Numbered from the stretch's first letter, positions 9,371 through 17,991 are shown. The stretch is 64,000 bases of DNA from Prevotella sp. S7-1-8 (GCF_000758925.1 NZ_JRNC01000031.1:1-64000), one strand, 5' to 3'. The notes: a model not told the origin generated them from the sequence alone. Numbers and translations are program-made.

Positions 9371-9413
9371 AAAAAACATCCCAAAGCGCTTTGGTTCGCA
9401 TGGGATGTTTTTT
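9371..9413 (+). terminator. Terminator after the DUF3332 gene
   Basis: 13-bp inverted repeat AAAAAACATCCCA (9371-9383) / TGGGATGTTTTTT (9401-9413), with AAGCGCTT forming an inner helix. It ends in a T-run on the plus strand. The last bases overlap the -7 element of the next promoter. Confidence 0.8.
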
Positions 9414-9420
9414 ACCTTTG
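9390..9420 (+). promoter_or_regulatory. Promoter for the phosphoesterase gene
   Basis: TTTG (9390-9393), 19 bp, then TACCTTTG (9413-9420). It overlaps the preceding terminator and leaves a 5' leader of about 110 nt before the ATG at 9536. Confidence 0.65.
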
Positions 9421-9535
9421 TCCCCACTTTTTACACGGCGCTCGCCACGCGCCAAGGCGTACTCGCGCCGCCACGCATCCGCGTTGAGAAGAAAAACACA
9501 CCAACAAACATAACAAAGCACCCCCGAAACAGTTT

Positions 9536-11308
9536 ATGAGCGAGAACAAGATGAGAAAAAAAATCAGCCTCGGGTTCGTGGCCGTATTGGTCTTTACAGG
9601 TATCATGGTTAGCTCCATGATCAGGCATTCCGCCCAAATCAGGGAGCGCGACCGTATCATCGCCATGCGCCATCAAGCCGAGCACGACTCAATTATGGCA
9701 CAAGCGCTCAGAGAGGCCGAAGCCGAACGAGCTTCGAAAGACAGCCTTCGAGGCACCATTACCGACACCACCGGCAACGCGATGCCCGGCGTCGTGGTAA
9801 GCGACAGCTACAGTTGCACCGTGACCGACTCCGCAGGGCACTATGCCTTGCGCCGAAACCCCAAGGCCCGGTTCGTCTATTACACCGTGCCCGACTATTG
9901 CGAGGTGCCCACGCACGCCCCCAACGACCATACGGCATGTTTCTACAAGGCCATCAACGCCAACGACTCCATCTATGATTTCACGCTCACAAGGCTCAAG
10001 AACGGCAAGGAGGTTGACCATCGCATGATAATTATCGGCGACCCGCAAGCCACCAATGTCATCAATCCCTACTACACAGGACCTAACGACAACTTGGTGG
10101 AGAAATCGGACGTGGCGCGCTTCACCGACGAGACGATAGCCGACATCAGGCACACCATCGACTCGCTGCCGGCCGAGACGCCCATTTATGGCATATCCAT
10201 GGGCGACGACGTGCAGTATTACGGCGGGTACAACGACTCGCTCGAGCTACAGATGCGCCAAGCCCTCGGCTCCACCAAGATGACCGTTTTTTCCGTTATC
10301 GGAAACCACGACCAAGATGGCAAGCGTATCTATGCCGAGAAATGGGAACAAAACTGGGGTCCCACCGATTATTCTTTCGACCGAGGAGACGTGCATTATG
10401 TGTGTTTCAATGATTGCAACTTCTATCATGGCGCGCTCTATTACTCACCGGGCGAGCCCACCGACGAGCAGATGGAATGGATAGCCCAAGACCTTGCCTT
10501 AGCCGACACCAACAAGAAAGTGGTGCTCTGCTACCACATTCCGCTAACGTTTGGAAACAGCCCCAGCGGCGCTGCCGTGCCTTTGCGAGCGCCCACCGAG
10601 CGAGGACATTTTTACTCCTCACGCCTCAAAACGCTGCTTGCGTTGCTTGAGCGGTTCAAGGGTGGGTACGAGTTATTCTGCGGTCATACGCATTTCGCGC
10701 TCAATCACGAGATCGACATCGATGGGCATCACGTGCTTGAGCACTGCCACGCCGCCGCTTGCGGAGCCATCTGGCAATCCAACATCAATATCTGTGGCAC
10801 GCCAAATGGCTATTATATCTACCAATTCAAATCGAGCAACCTTACAAATTGCAGGTACAAAGCCACGCTATTGTCGCCGGCATTACAAATGACACTTTTC
10901 AGGGCAGACGCTAATTATAACAAGGAGAGCTATGCCAAAGACTGGAAACTGCCCACAGACAGCGGCGTGGTGGTGGCCAACGTGTTCAACGCCGACTCGC
11001 GATGGAAGATTGTAGCCATCGAGAATGGCGTAGAACATCCCATGACCCGTATCAACAGCAAGGGGCAAGACGCTTTCGCCACAGGCTACCATCACCAGTA
11101 CAGCCAGTCTGTCAGTTATTGGTTTGTAAGCAAGCACAATGGCTATCTCATCATGAACCACCTCTACTATTACAAGCCCAAGTCACGACGCGACGGCATT
11201 GTCATCAAGGCCACCGACCCATATGGCAATGTGTACACCGCAAGAAGCGTCGACATCATACAAGAGCCGTTCTACAATTTTGCGCACTATTACAAGAAAA
11301 GAAAGTGA
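9536..11308 (+). CDS. Membrane-anchored calcineurin-like metallophosphoesterase
   Basis: This 590-residue protein has an N-terminal signal anchor (about 9-28) and a charged linker. A small carboxypeptidase-regulatory-like beta domain (about 68-150, GTITDTTGNAMPGVVVSDSY) is followed by a metallophosphoesterase core and a C-terminal beta domain (about 420-590). Metal-ligand motifs are in order: GDPQ (about 170), GDDVQ (about 223), GNHDQ (about 254), CYHIPL and GHTH. The D-x-H of the first motif is replaced by DPQ, as seen in this Bacteroidetes subgroup. Substrate is unknown; the topology puts the catalytic domain outside the cytoplasm. It is monocistronic with its own promoter at 9390-9420. Confidence 0.88.
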   Translation: MSENKMRKKISLGFVAVLVFTGIMVSSMIRHSAQIRERDRIIAMRHQAEHDSIMAQALREAEAERASKDSLRGTITDTTGNAMPGVVVSDSYSCTVTDSAGHYALRRNPKARFVYYTVPDYCEVPTHAPNDHTACFYKAINANDSIYDFTLTRLKNGKEVDHRMIIIGDPQATNVINPYYTGPNDNLVEKSDVARFTDETIADIRHTIDSLPAETPIYGISMGDDVQYYGGYNDSLELQMRQALGSTKMTVFSVIGNHDQDGKRIYAEKWEQNWGPTDYSFDRGDVHYVCFNDCNFYHGALYYSPGEPTDEQMEWIAQDLALADTNKKVVLCYHIPLTFGNSPSGAAVPLRAPTERGHFYSSRLKTLLALLERFKGGYELFCGHTHFALNHEIDIDGHHVLEHCHAAACGAIWQSNINICGTPNGYYIYQFKSSNLTNCRYKATLLSPALQMTLFRADANYNKESYAKDWKLPTDSGVVVANVFNADSRWKIVAIENGVEHPMTRINSKGQDAFATGYHHQYSQSVSYWFVSKHNGYLIMNHLYYYKPKSRRDGIVIKATDPYGNVYTARSVDIIQEPFYNFAHYYKKRK

Positions 11309-11883
11309 AACCCATCCGCCCATACACACTCACGCCGCAACCGCGCCAACAAATTTGGCGCGGCCCTCTCGCCCCAACCATGTATTCCCAACATATCCTT
11401 GCACTTGCCATAGGAAAGCTGTGACATGTTGGCATATCGCGATCTTGCAAAACATTATAGAGGTTAGCGCTAAAAATAAACTTTTTCAGCTTTTGAGTTG
11501 ACATAACAAAAAACAGCCACGACGTAAAAAACAGGGTCGCAATTTGTCACGTTTCGCCATTACAACATATTATTAAACAATGTCATGAATGTCGTCGTTA
11601 AATTGTGAATCGCAACGAAGAGGAACACGCGCGGCCGAGGGAGCGTAACATGATGATCAAGCCCAAACCATGCGATGTACTGTGCACACGTACATATAGC
11701 GACGGTGAGACAACAAATTAAAAATATGATGAAATAACTCAACAACACCTATTGTCACACCTCATTAACGCCAAAAGCCAAAAAGTTCTTCTGAAAAACC
11801 CCAAAAAAGACATCTAATATAACGCCCTGCAATACAGAATATTACAACGAACTTAAAATACACAGGAAGCCATAGTCGCTTCT

Positions 11884-12013
11884 TTCGCTTGCCATTAACG
11901 CTTAATCGCCGCACAATTAAGCATTAGTGAGCGCATGATCAGCATGCATCGGCGGATTCATTGACGCCCAATTGTCACACGATTAATCACCAATTGTCAT
12001 GCCACGCGCTCAG
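11884..12013. repeat. Degenerate intergenic repeat tract
   Basis: Short diverged units of 22-26 nt rich in ATTAA, CGC and CAATTGTCA. The CAATTGTCA element recurs about 27 bp apart near 11969 and 11996, and AATTAAGCATTAG-like words recur. It resembles in style the tracts at 45.7 and 55.2 kb. Divergence is high, so the unit boundaries are approximate. Confidence 0.4.
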
Positions 12014-12087
12014 CAACACATGTTCAGCGAGCGCATGGCAACCAAAAATCAAATGTTCCCGAATATTTCCACTCGATTTGAAAAAAT

Positions 12088-12104
12088 AATATTTGACAAA
12101 TATT
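12088..12104. repeat. Perfect short palindrome
   Basis: AATATTTG-A-CAAATATT: 8-bp arms around a single base. It could be a protein-binding site; it sits just outside the larger inverted repeat at 12108-12177. Confidence 0.5.
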
Positions 12105-12107
12105 TTA

Positions 12108-12177
12108 ACAAGTCATGGAGTTCTTGGCAATTCATTAACAGCGTTTCTCGTTTTTGCCATTGACACTCATGACTTGT
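12108..12177. repeat. Large imperfect inverted repeat
   Basis: Outer arms ACAAGTCATG (12108-12117) and CATGACTTGT (12168-12177) pair over 10 bp and continue with AGT/ACT. An inner pair TTGGCAA (12124-12130) and TTGCCA (12154-12159) follows. The transcript of either strand would fold into a long interrupted hairpin. Confidence 0.6.
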
Positions 12178-12185
12178 TGTTGGAA

Positions 12186-12226
12186 ATATATGCCTTGTCC
12201 ACCTGACTTGACCACCAGGCATATAT
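12186..12226 (-). terminator. Possible terminator after the nuclease operon
   Basis: Inverted repeat ATATATGCCT (12186-12195) / AGGCATATAT (12217-12226), about 50 bp past the nuclease stop on the minus strand. The run that follows is only weakly T-rich, so this is a tentative call. Confidence 0.45.
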
Positions 12227-12275
12227 GAAAGGTGGGCATTCTCGTATTTTTTATAATTTGTTGGCCAAGGCGTTT

Positions 12276-13325
12276 TTAAATACCCCATTTATCGTTATCT
12301 ATCTTGCCCTCCACCTCGTTTTCTATATTGTCTGGCAGGTTGCAGAAGAAGTCAATGCCCGTCCTTCGTTCCAACTCATCTATGGTGATGTATTCTGGCA
12401 CGCTTTTCTCCTCGTGCGGAGACCATACGCCCAAGGCCGAATAACTGTTAGAAGACTTGCTGTAATAAAGCAGCGCCATATAGAAATATTTGGGTACGAT
12501 AAGTTCCGACTTGGTATATCCTTTGATGTTTCCCGGGTCGATTGTGGCCGCTTTCACAACGTACAAAGTGTCTTTGGAATCTTTTCCCTGTGGCGCCCAC
12601 GTGCCTCTTACCTTGCCTTCCAGTTTGCTCCATACGCCTGCGTTATGGTTCTGTATCTGTGGTTGCATGTTGGACATGTAGAACGTCTGTGAGTTTTGTT
12701 CTTTTGAGCAAAGTCGATCTCCTGATGGACACAGGTGCCCGCGGCTGTAGCCAGAGCCACTATATTTATTAGGAGAAACATTATAGGCAGATGGAATCTT
12801 GGGGTCTTCCATAAAAATGTTCTTCCTTTCCACGTTTTTTTGCAAGTTATTGGCATACATTTGATAGCACGACCATCTGTTAGCGCGCAGTTTGCCATCC
12901 CACTCTATCGAATAAGTGATACCATAATCGGGCGTGGAGTGAGTCACTTCAAAAGTAATGTCAGAACCTTGGTACAATTTTGGGAATTCCAATCGCCAAG
13001 CCTCCGGGTTTTTCCGCAAGTCTATTTCGTTATTTTTGTTGACATTAGCGGCGTCGGGAACAATTGAAGGTTGGTTGCTCCAAAAAACGACATGGTGTAT
13101 CTGGGAGTAAAGAAAATCTACCGAGCCATCTCTCTTGGTGTATATTTTGATAGCCAAAGAGTCGCCACTTGGCGTGAAAATCACTCGCGCGCTGTCTTGC
13201 GCGTCCTTGTCATAGTTGAAAGCGACACCAGTTTTCAATGTCACGCTCTTAACCATTTTGCCAGATTGAGCAGTGGCGTTGAAAGCTATAAATATGGCGA
13301 ATATAAAAAGCAATTGTCTTTTCAT
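12276..13325 (-). CDS. Exported DNA/RNA non-specific endonuclease (NUC1 type)
   Basis: Secreted sugar-non-specific nuclease of 349 residues. The signal peptide is 1-19 (cleavage after ATA). An N-terminal beta region follows (about 20-95). The nuclease domain (about 105-335) carries the catalytic motif GYSRGHLCPSGDR, where the DRGH of the family reads SRGH, and the metal-site motif MSNMQPQIQNHNAGVWSKLE. The family cuts DNA and RNA with a histidine general base and a magnesium-bound asparagine. It lies 35 bp after a secreted protein with a type IX sorting-like tail and is presumably co-transcribed. The two may scavenge extracellular nucleic acid or disperse extracellular DNA; that is inference. 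Confidence 0.9.
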   Translation of the reverse strand: MKRQLLFIFAIFIAFNATAQSGKMVKSVTLKTGVAFNYDKDAQDSARVIFTPSGDSLAIKIYTKRDGSVDFLYSQIHHVVFWSNQPSIVPDAANVNKNNEIDLRKNPEAWRLEFPKLYQGSDITFEVTHSTPDYGITYSIEWDGKLRANRWSCYQMYANNLQKNVERKNIFMEDPKIPSAYNVSPNKYSGSGYSRGHLCPSGDRLCSKEQNSQTFYMSNMQPQIQNHNAGVWSKLEGKVRGTWAPQGKDSKDTLYVVKAATIDPGNIKGYTKSELIVPKYFYMALLYYSKSSNSYSALGVWSPHEEKSVPEYITIDELERRTGIDFFCNLPDNIENEVEGKIDNDKWGI

Positions 13326-13360
13326 GTGTTCTATATAATAATAGGTGGTATAAACAAAAA

Positions 13361-14626
13361 CTATTTTATGTATTTTTTCCCGTTAAAGATGTAAATGCCC
13401 TTCGACATTTTTTCGGGCGAAACGCGTCGTCCAGTAATGTCGTATATGATGGCATGGCTCTGCTTATTGTAAACAAGCGCGCCGATCCCTGTCGTGACTT
13501 TGCTTATGGGCAAGAACTTCGCGGCAACATCCGCCGATGGGTTTCCTTGTCTCGCCAAAGCCTCATTGTACACCAAACTTAGTTCGTCGACGCCATTCGT
13601 CGTGGCGTTTGCGATGCCCGAAAGGTTGTATGCGCAGCTGGCCTCCAAGGCGTCAATACGGGTTATATTAAAGGTATTTGCGACATTAACATTCCCTGTA
13701 CCGTCGTTTCCCATGTTTGCGTCCTGCATTTTCACATCTTTGATAGTAACCCAATCGGCGTAATGCTTAGACCACTCCGCGGCCTTGATGACTGTTGGCT
13801 CGACGTTTAACTCGGTAACAGGTTTGGCGATGGCAAGTAGATTGGTGTTGGTTTTGTCTGTTGCTACCATGACCGGCATATTGCCCACCATCATTTTTTT
13901 ACCAGTTATGTAGCCCGCCACATGATCGTTGTATGCCATTGTGGGCGTCTTGTCAAACTGATAGAAGCATATGGCACCCGTCTTGTCACGCAAATAGGCC
14001 GTGGAGCCATGTACGTATGTCACACGAGCGTTCATGTCATTGCTTAAATAGAGCGTTCCTTCCTTGCCATTAGGCAAAGCCACGAATTCCGCGACGCTAT
14101 TAACCTTGGCCATTTCCTCTTCGCGAGGATTTATCGTGCCACCGCCTTCGCCATATACTATTTGAATAGACTTGATATAGATGGCTTTTGAGGATTGTTG
14201 CTGAAAGGAAAGCGTAATCTTTCCAGAAGCGTTGTCGGTGAACGATGCCGACGATGGAGAATCCGTGAGTTTGTATGCCGTGCCAAACGTCGAGTTTCCC
14301 ACTGTCACGGAGAGTGTGGCGTCGATACCTTTCGCGCCGCTTGTGTTTACTATTATCTTCGATACTGGGCCTTTGATGTCTGATGTGGAAAGCGTAATGG
14401 TCTTCGCCGGCTTATTGGCGCTACCTATTTGTTGGCCTTTGGTTACATGGTATCCCCAATAGCCTGCGCCTGTAGCGGTGACTTCCCAGTTCACGTCGCT
14501 TAACTCAAACACGCCATCGCCTTTAAGTGTCGTGGCATCGAACACATGTCTGTATTCGTTTGCCGACGCAGCCGTCGAAATTAATGCCAGCAGCGATAAG
14601 ATTGTTAGTCGTAAGTTTTTAATCAT
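13361..14626 (-). CDS. Secreted protein with OB-like domain and type IX sorting-like tail
   Basis: 421 residues with a signal peptide (1-22, cleavage after ASA). Residues about 25-160 form a beta-sandwich-like domain (EYRHVFDATTLKGDGVFELS, then the repeated STSDIKGPVSKI and SSKAIYIKSIQIVYG pattern). Residues about 170-290 look like an OB-fold module (VNSVAEFVALPNGKEGTLYL, AYLRDKTGAICFYQF). The last 40 residues (AIIYDITGRRVSPEKMSKGI then YIFNGKKYIK) match Bacteroidetes C-terminal sorting domains used by type IX secretion. I recognise no catalytic residues. It is upstream of the nuclease gene, 35 bp away, so it is likely a binding or adhesion partner for that enzyme. Confidence 0.75.
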   Translation of the reverse strand: MIKNLRLTILSLLALISTAASANEYRHVFDATTLKGDGVFELSDVNWEVTATGAGYWGYHVTKGQQIGSANKPAKTITLSTSDIKGPVSKIIVNTSGAKGIDATLSVTVGNSTFGTAYKLTDSPSSASFTDNASGKITLSFQQQSSKAIYIKSIQIVYGEGGGTINPREEEMAKVNSVAEFVALPNGKEGTLYLSNDMNARVTYVHGSTAYLRDKTGAICFYQFDKTPTMAYNDHVAGYITGKKMMVGNMPVMVATDKTNTNLLAIAKPVTELNVEPTVIKAAEWSKHYADWVTIKDVKMQDANMGNDGTGNVNVANTFNITRIDALEASCAYNLSGIANATTNGVDELSLVYNEALARQGNPSADVAAKFLPISKVTTGIGALVYNKQSHAIIYDITGRRVSPEKMSKGIYIFNGKKYIK

Positions 14627-14683
14627 GTTTGTTTGTGTCGTTAAATTATTAGTGATATTACATCAAAACGAAAATCAAGTGTG

Positions 14684-14691
14684 CAAATATA
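14684..14691 (-). promoter_or_regulatory. -7 element for the secreted protein/nuclease operon
   Basis: Minus-strand TATATTTG matches TAnnTTTG, about 60 bp before the start at 14626. No TTG is found at 19-21 bp, so only the -7 half is supported. Confidence 0.4.
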
Positions 14692-14895
14692 CGCATTAAA
14701 TATGATTTATATGTAGAAAAACATGACATTTTCGTGTATATATCATGGTTACAATATTCTTTTGCCGTTTTCCTATCGTTAAGTGAGATAGGTTAATACG
14801 AAAGGAGGGTATGTTCCATAGCCCCCTGATGAGTTTCAAAGTTATGCAGATTTTACAACCAACATGTTTTCTGGGATTTTCACTTCGAATGTCAT

Positions 14896-15270
14896 TTACA
14901 GGCATTTCATGCCGTTAAGTTTGTTCATCAAGATAATTTGTCCGCGTTTTTCAGGCGGATTTTCAATGCTTTCCAGAGAGGCTGGCCGCCTTGTGAATTT
15001 GTCATGGGCTTCGCAGTCTGAAATGGCGCCGCCAAAGCCTTGTGGCAGATTGCGGACAATATTTATATTTTTACACTGCAGGCAGCCAAAACGAACATTG
15101 TTATCCGTGACGCAAACACAACCCTTTGATGTCCGCGGAGTGGTTTGATATAAAAAGACAAAACTATCCTGAACGCCATTTCCTGCCCGCCCGACGCCGT
15201 TGCCAAGGTGGCGCGTGGTACAAAGGCACAGCGGATGATAATATTTTTTGATAAGAGAACTATATTTACG
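14896..15270 (-). pseudogene. Start-less, protein-like open frame (possible gene remnant)
   Basis: On the minus strand the frame is open from after a TAG (15273-15271) to the TAA at 14898-14896, 124 codons, with no usable start until near its end. The translation looks like protein rather than noise: cysteine pairs GCVCV and FGCLQCKN, then IVRNLPQGFGGAISDCEAH, DKFTRRPASLESIENPPEKR and GQIILMNKLNGMKCL. An ATG follows the stop within two bases and encodes 17 more residues (MTFEVKIPENMLVVKSA). The opposite strand is also open for 94 codons across much of the same stretch. I do not recognise a family. It could be a decayed gene, a repeat or a structured RNA locus. Confidence 0.35.
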
Positions 15271-15517
15271 CTATTTGATCGCGTGTGCAAAATTTAAGAG
15301 TTTTTTGAAAAACATTCGATGAGGCGTGTGCAAAAACTCCACATGACCCATGTTTTCCAACCAAGGCCATCTTGTCATCTTGGGGAAATATACAACAGCA
15401 TGGTGGCTTGGCGCATAGGATATGGAAAGATGAGCACAACGCAATAAAGGTATAACAAAATCATCGTGATATTCATAAAAACATTAAACAAATCTTAGAA
15501 AAAAAATATCGAAAATG

Positions 15518-15548
15518 TTGGAAAATAAATTTAACTTTATTATCTTTG
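15518..15548 (+). promoter_or_regulatory. Promoter for the AraC-type regulator
   Basis: TTG (15518-15520), exactly 20 bp, TATCTTTG (15541-15548); a full consensus match 38 bp before the ATG. Confidence 0.75.
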
Positions 15549-15585
15549 CGATATGTTCTTACTAACGATTCAAGATCCTTAAGTC

Positions 15586-16089
15586 ATGGCAAAGTATAAC
15601 ATTACGGAAATAAAAGAAAAAGAGGCCTCGTATAGGACTTTGGTAAGTCCACAGATGATGGATGAGCTCGAAGCGCGCATCAACGATGTTATCATTATCC
15701 AAAAAAAATATCGTGACAAGAACTATTCCGCCAAACGTCTTGCTGAGGATTTGGGCACCAACACTCGGTATATCTCGGCCGTCGTGAACGTAAGGTTCCA
15801 CATGAATTACACTTCTTTGGTCAATTATTATCGTATCAGGGAGGCTATGACGCTGTTGGTAGATAAACGCTACAGGGATTTGACCATGGAGGAAATTTCC
15901 GACACGGTGGGCTTTTCCAATAGGCAATCATTTTATGCCTCATTCTTCAAGAACACCGGAATGACACCACGCGAATACAAAATGAAGCAAATGGAGTGCC
16001 ACCCCGTGCTCCAAGACAAACCCAAAAAACGCGGCCGAAAGCCAGGTTCCAAGAATAAAACAAACAGAGTTTGGGATAACCGTAAATAG
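15586..16089 (+). CDS. AraC-type HTH regulator with AT-hook-like tail
   Basis: 167 residues. The C-terminal half is an AraC/XylS double helix-turn-helix. The first HTH includes YSAKRLAEDLGTNTRYISAV (about 48-68). The second includes LTMEEISDTVGFSNRQSFYA (about 103-122) and ends FFKNTGMTPREYK, the family signature. There is no ligand or receiver domain, only about 40 residues before the first helix. The extreme C terminus (KPKKRGRKPGSKNK, about 145-158) contains an RGRKPG core like an AT-hook, which would add minor-groove binding. The target is unknown. The gene has a consensus promoter and stands alone before the tRNA pair. Confidence 0.85.
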   Translation: MAKYNITEIKEKEASYRTLVSPQMMDELEARINDVIIIQKKYRDKNYSAKRLAEDLGTNTRYISAVVNVRFHMNYTSLVNYYRIREAMTLLVDKRYRDLTMEEISDTVGFSNRQSFYASFFKNTGMTPREYKMKQMECHPVLQDKPKKRGRKPGSKNKTNRVWDNRK

Positions 16090-16138
16090 CGACGCAAGCA
16101 TGTTTAATGTTTTTTGTTTGAAAAAACATCACGAAACG

Positions 16139-16170
16139 TTTGGCGATACAAAAAAAATCCGTTACCTTTG
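16139..16170 (+). promoter_or_regulatory. Promoter for the tRNA operon
   Basis: TTTG (16139-16142), 20 bp, TACCTTTG (16163-16170): a full Bacteroidetes consensus, 46 bp before the first tRNA. Confidence 0.8.
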
Positions 16171-16216
16171 CAACCGCATTTCAAAAATGCAACGAAGTTG
16201 ACAAACCCTTCGGAAT

Positions 16217-16303
16217 GGAAGTTTGGGTGAGTGGCTGAAACCAGCAGTTTGCTAAACTGCCGTGCGCGTTAGCGTACCGGGGGTTCGAATCCCCCAGCTT
16301 CCG
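16217..16303 (+). tRNA. tRNA-Ser(GCT)
   Basis: 87 nt with a long variable arm, class II as expected for serine. The acceptor stem GGAAGTT pairs with AGCTTCC, and the anticodon stem GCAGT/ACTGC encloses loop TTGCTAA, giving anticodon GCT (reads AGC/AGU). The T-arm is GGGGGTTCGAATCCCCC-like and the discriminator is G. CCA is not encoded. Confidence 0.96.
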
Positions 16304-16323
16304 CGGATGTCACAACTTCAAAT

Positions 16324-16395
16324 GGTCGATTCATCTAATGGTTAGGATACAAGATTCTCAATCTTGGCATAGGGGTTCGATTCCCCTATCGACTA
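16324..16395 (+). tRNA. tRNA-Glu(CTC)
   Basis: 72 nt. The acceptor GGTCGAT pairs with ATCGACT, with a G-U first pair. The anticodon stem CAAGA/TCTTG encloses loop TTCTCAA, so the anticodon is CTC (reads GAG). The T-arm is AGGGGTTCGATTCCCCT and the discriminator is A. It lies 20 bp after tRNA-Ser and shares its promoter and terminator. Confidence 0.93.
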
Positions 16396-16412
16396 CAAAA
16401 TAAAATCAAATA

Positions 16413-16444
16413 AACCTTGGATAGTCTGTTCCAAGGTTTTTTTT
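16413..16444 (+). terminator. Terminator of the tRNA operon
   Basis: 9-bp stem AACCTTGGA / TCCAAGGTT, 8-nt loop, followed by a run of T to 16444; 17 bp after tRNA-Glu. Confidence 0.9.
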
Positions 16445-16635
16445 GTGCACCGCAGTCTCCTTTGTTTCGTTACCTTGTAAACTCCATCATTGGGCGAATG
16501 GACAATCTCAAAAATCTTAAACTTTTAATTTTCAAAATAGATTTTTTGCCGAAATTTTGTTCAAATTCGGCTTTTGCGCGCAATTTTGTCAGTGTATTTC
16601 TTATGTTTTTATTCGATTTTTACATCTAACTTTTG

Positions 16636-16643
16636 TATTTTTG
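16636..16643 (+). promoter_or_regulatory. -7 element before the LysM gene
   Basis: TATTTTTG matches TAnnTTTG, 31 bp before the ATG at 16675. No TTG is seen at the right distance upstream. Confidence 0.45.
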
Positions 16644-16674
16644 CACAACTATATGAAATTTAGTATGTGAACAA

Positions 16675-17991
16675 ATGAGAAGAATTTCCATATATTTGTT
16701 GATGGTTGTCACCATGTGTTTCGCTATGGAGGCAATGGCACAGTCTGGCCAATGGCGTGATATGTATAAAGCGAAAAAGAAGGATACCATCTTCGGCATT
16801 GCCAAAAAGTATGGAATATCCATGCCAGAGCTGATAAATGCCAATCCTGATATGAAAAGCGAGGGCTATGAGCTGAAAAAAGGTGACATGGTGTTCATTC
16901 CATATAGCAGGCCCGCGGTTCAATCCACCCCAAAAACGAATGCCTTGAAAGTGGGCGTAATGCTGCCCCTGCACAATGTTGATGGAGACGGAAGGCGCAT
17001 GGTGGAATATTATCGTGGCTTTCTCATGGCATGCGACGACTTGCGCGCAGCTGGTTTGTCCGTTGATGTTCATGCGTGGAATGCAAACATTGACACGGAC
17101 ATTTCCCATTTAACCAAGGAGGCCGAGGCTGCCCAATGCGATATTATTTTCGGGCCGCTCTATAGTCATCAAGTGCATGGATTGGCCGAATTTTGCAAGG
17201 CGCGCAATATCAAGATGGTGATACCATTTTCCATCAATGGCGACGACGTGGCAAGGTATCCACAGATTTTCCAAGTTTGGGAGTCGGCGGACAAGCTCAA
17301 TAATGGTGCGATCGATGCCTTTATGCGTCATTTTCCTAATGCCAACGTAGTTTTTATAGACTGCAACGATGTCGCTTCTCAAAAAGGAATTTTTACGTTT
17401 GCCCTACGCAACAGGTTGGAAAACGAAAACATACACTACAAAATAACAAACTTGAACAATAGCGAGACCATGTTTGCCAAAGCGTTTAGCGTGACTAAGC
17501 CCAATGTTGTCATTCTCAACACAGGGCGCTCGCCCGAGTTGAATGTGGCAATAGCCAAGTTAGAATCTCTAAAAAATGCCAATCCGAGGTTAAAGATTTC
17601 ACTTTTCGGTTATACGGAATGGCTGATGTATACGGAAAACAACACAGAGCGTTTCCATCGTTTTGACACCTATATTCCCACACATTTTTACTACAATCCG
17701 TTGGATGGCAGAACACGTCGTTTAGAGCAAAACTATCGTCGATGGTTCAGGCAGGACATGCAGGCAGCTTTGCCACGGTTTGCTATCATGGGCTATGACC
17801 AAGCGCAGTTCTTCTTGCGTGGCATGAAAAAATATGGCAGGAGCTTCGTAGGGAGCAAGGAGCAAAATTCTTATACAGCCTTGCAAAATCCGTTAATTTT
17901 TAAGCAAGTAGGATCTGCCGGCATGCAAAATGATTTTTTCCAGCTCATACATTTTATCCCCGGAGGCGGTATAGAATCTATCGTTTATTAA
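16675..17991 (+). CDS. LysM domain plus periplasmic-binding-fold protein
   Basis: 438 residues with a signal peptide (1-22, cleavage after AMA). A LysM peptidoglycan-binding domain (about 31-77) includes KKDTIFGIAKKYGISMPEL, INANPDMKSEG and KKGDMVFIP. Residues about 93-435 have a type 1 periplasmic-binding-protein fold (LKVGVMLPLHNVDG, YYRGFLMACDDLRAAG, DIIFGPLYSHQVHGL, VIPFSINGDD). This architecture is conserved in Bacteroidetes. By analogy with LpoA-like proteins it may modulate peptidoglycan synthesis rather than feed a transporter, as no permease is adjacent; that is inference. The next gene starts 4 bp after the stop, so the two are co-transcribed. Confidence 0.85.
   Translation: MRRISIYLLMVVTMCFAMEAMAQSGQWRDMYKAKKKDTIFGIAKKYGISMPELINANPDMKSEGYELKKGDMVFIPYSRPAVQSTPKTNALKVGVMLPLHNVDGDGRRMVEYYRGFLMACDDLRAAGLSVDVHAWNANIDTDISHLTKEAEAAQCDIIFGPLYSHQVHGLAEFCKARNIKMVIPFSINGDDVARYPQIFQVWESADKLNNGAIDAFMRHFPNANVVFIDCNDVASQKGIFTFALRNRLENENIHYKITNLNNSETMFAKAFSVTKPNVVILNTGRSPELNVAIAKLESLKNANPRLKISLFGYTEWLMYTENNTERFHRFDTYIPTHFYYNPLDGRTRRLEQNYRRWFRQDMQAALPRFAIMGYDQAQFFLRGMKKYGRSFVGSKEQNSYTALQNPLIFKQVGSAGMQNDFFQLIHFIPGGGIESIVY

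Larger units (their letters stand above)
11309..12275. other. Long intergenic region between convergent genes, rich in inverted repeats
   Basis: This 967-bp stretch has no supportable gene. It holds a degenerate repeat tract (11884-12013, with CCAATTGTCA-type units and ATTAATC spacers), a 17-bp perfect palindrome (12088-12104), a large imperfect inverted repeat (12108-12177) and a hairpin (12186-12226) that may end the nuclease operon. The rest is AT-rich and unremarkable. Confidence 0.6.
14627..15585. other. Intergenic region with a start-less open frame
   Basis: 959 bp. A -7-like TATATTTG on the minus strand (14691-14684) may drive the sorting-tail gene. A minus-strand frame open for 124 codons without an ATG is described separately (14896-15270). 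The AraC-type regulator promoter is at 15518-15548. The remainder shows nothing recognisable. Confidence 0.6.
16090..16674. other. Region with tRNA pair and flanking sites
   Basis: Apart from the tRNA promoter (16139-16170), two tRNA genes, their terminator (16413-16444) and the next gene's -7 element (16636-16643), it holds about 190 bp of AT-rich spacer with no gene. Confidence 0.7.
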
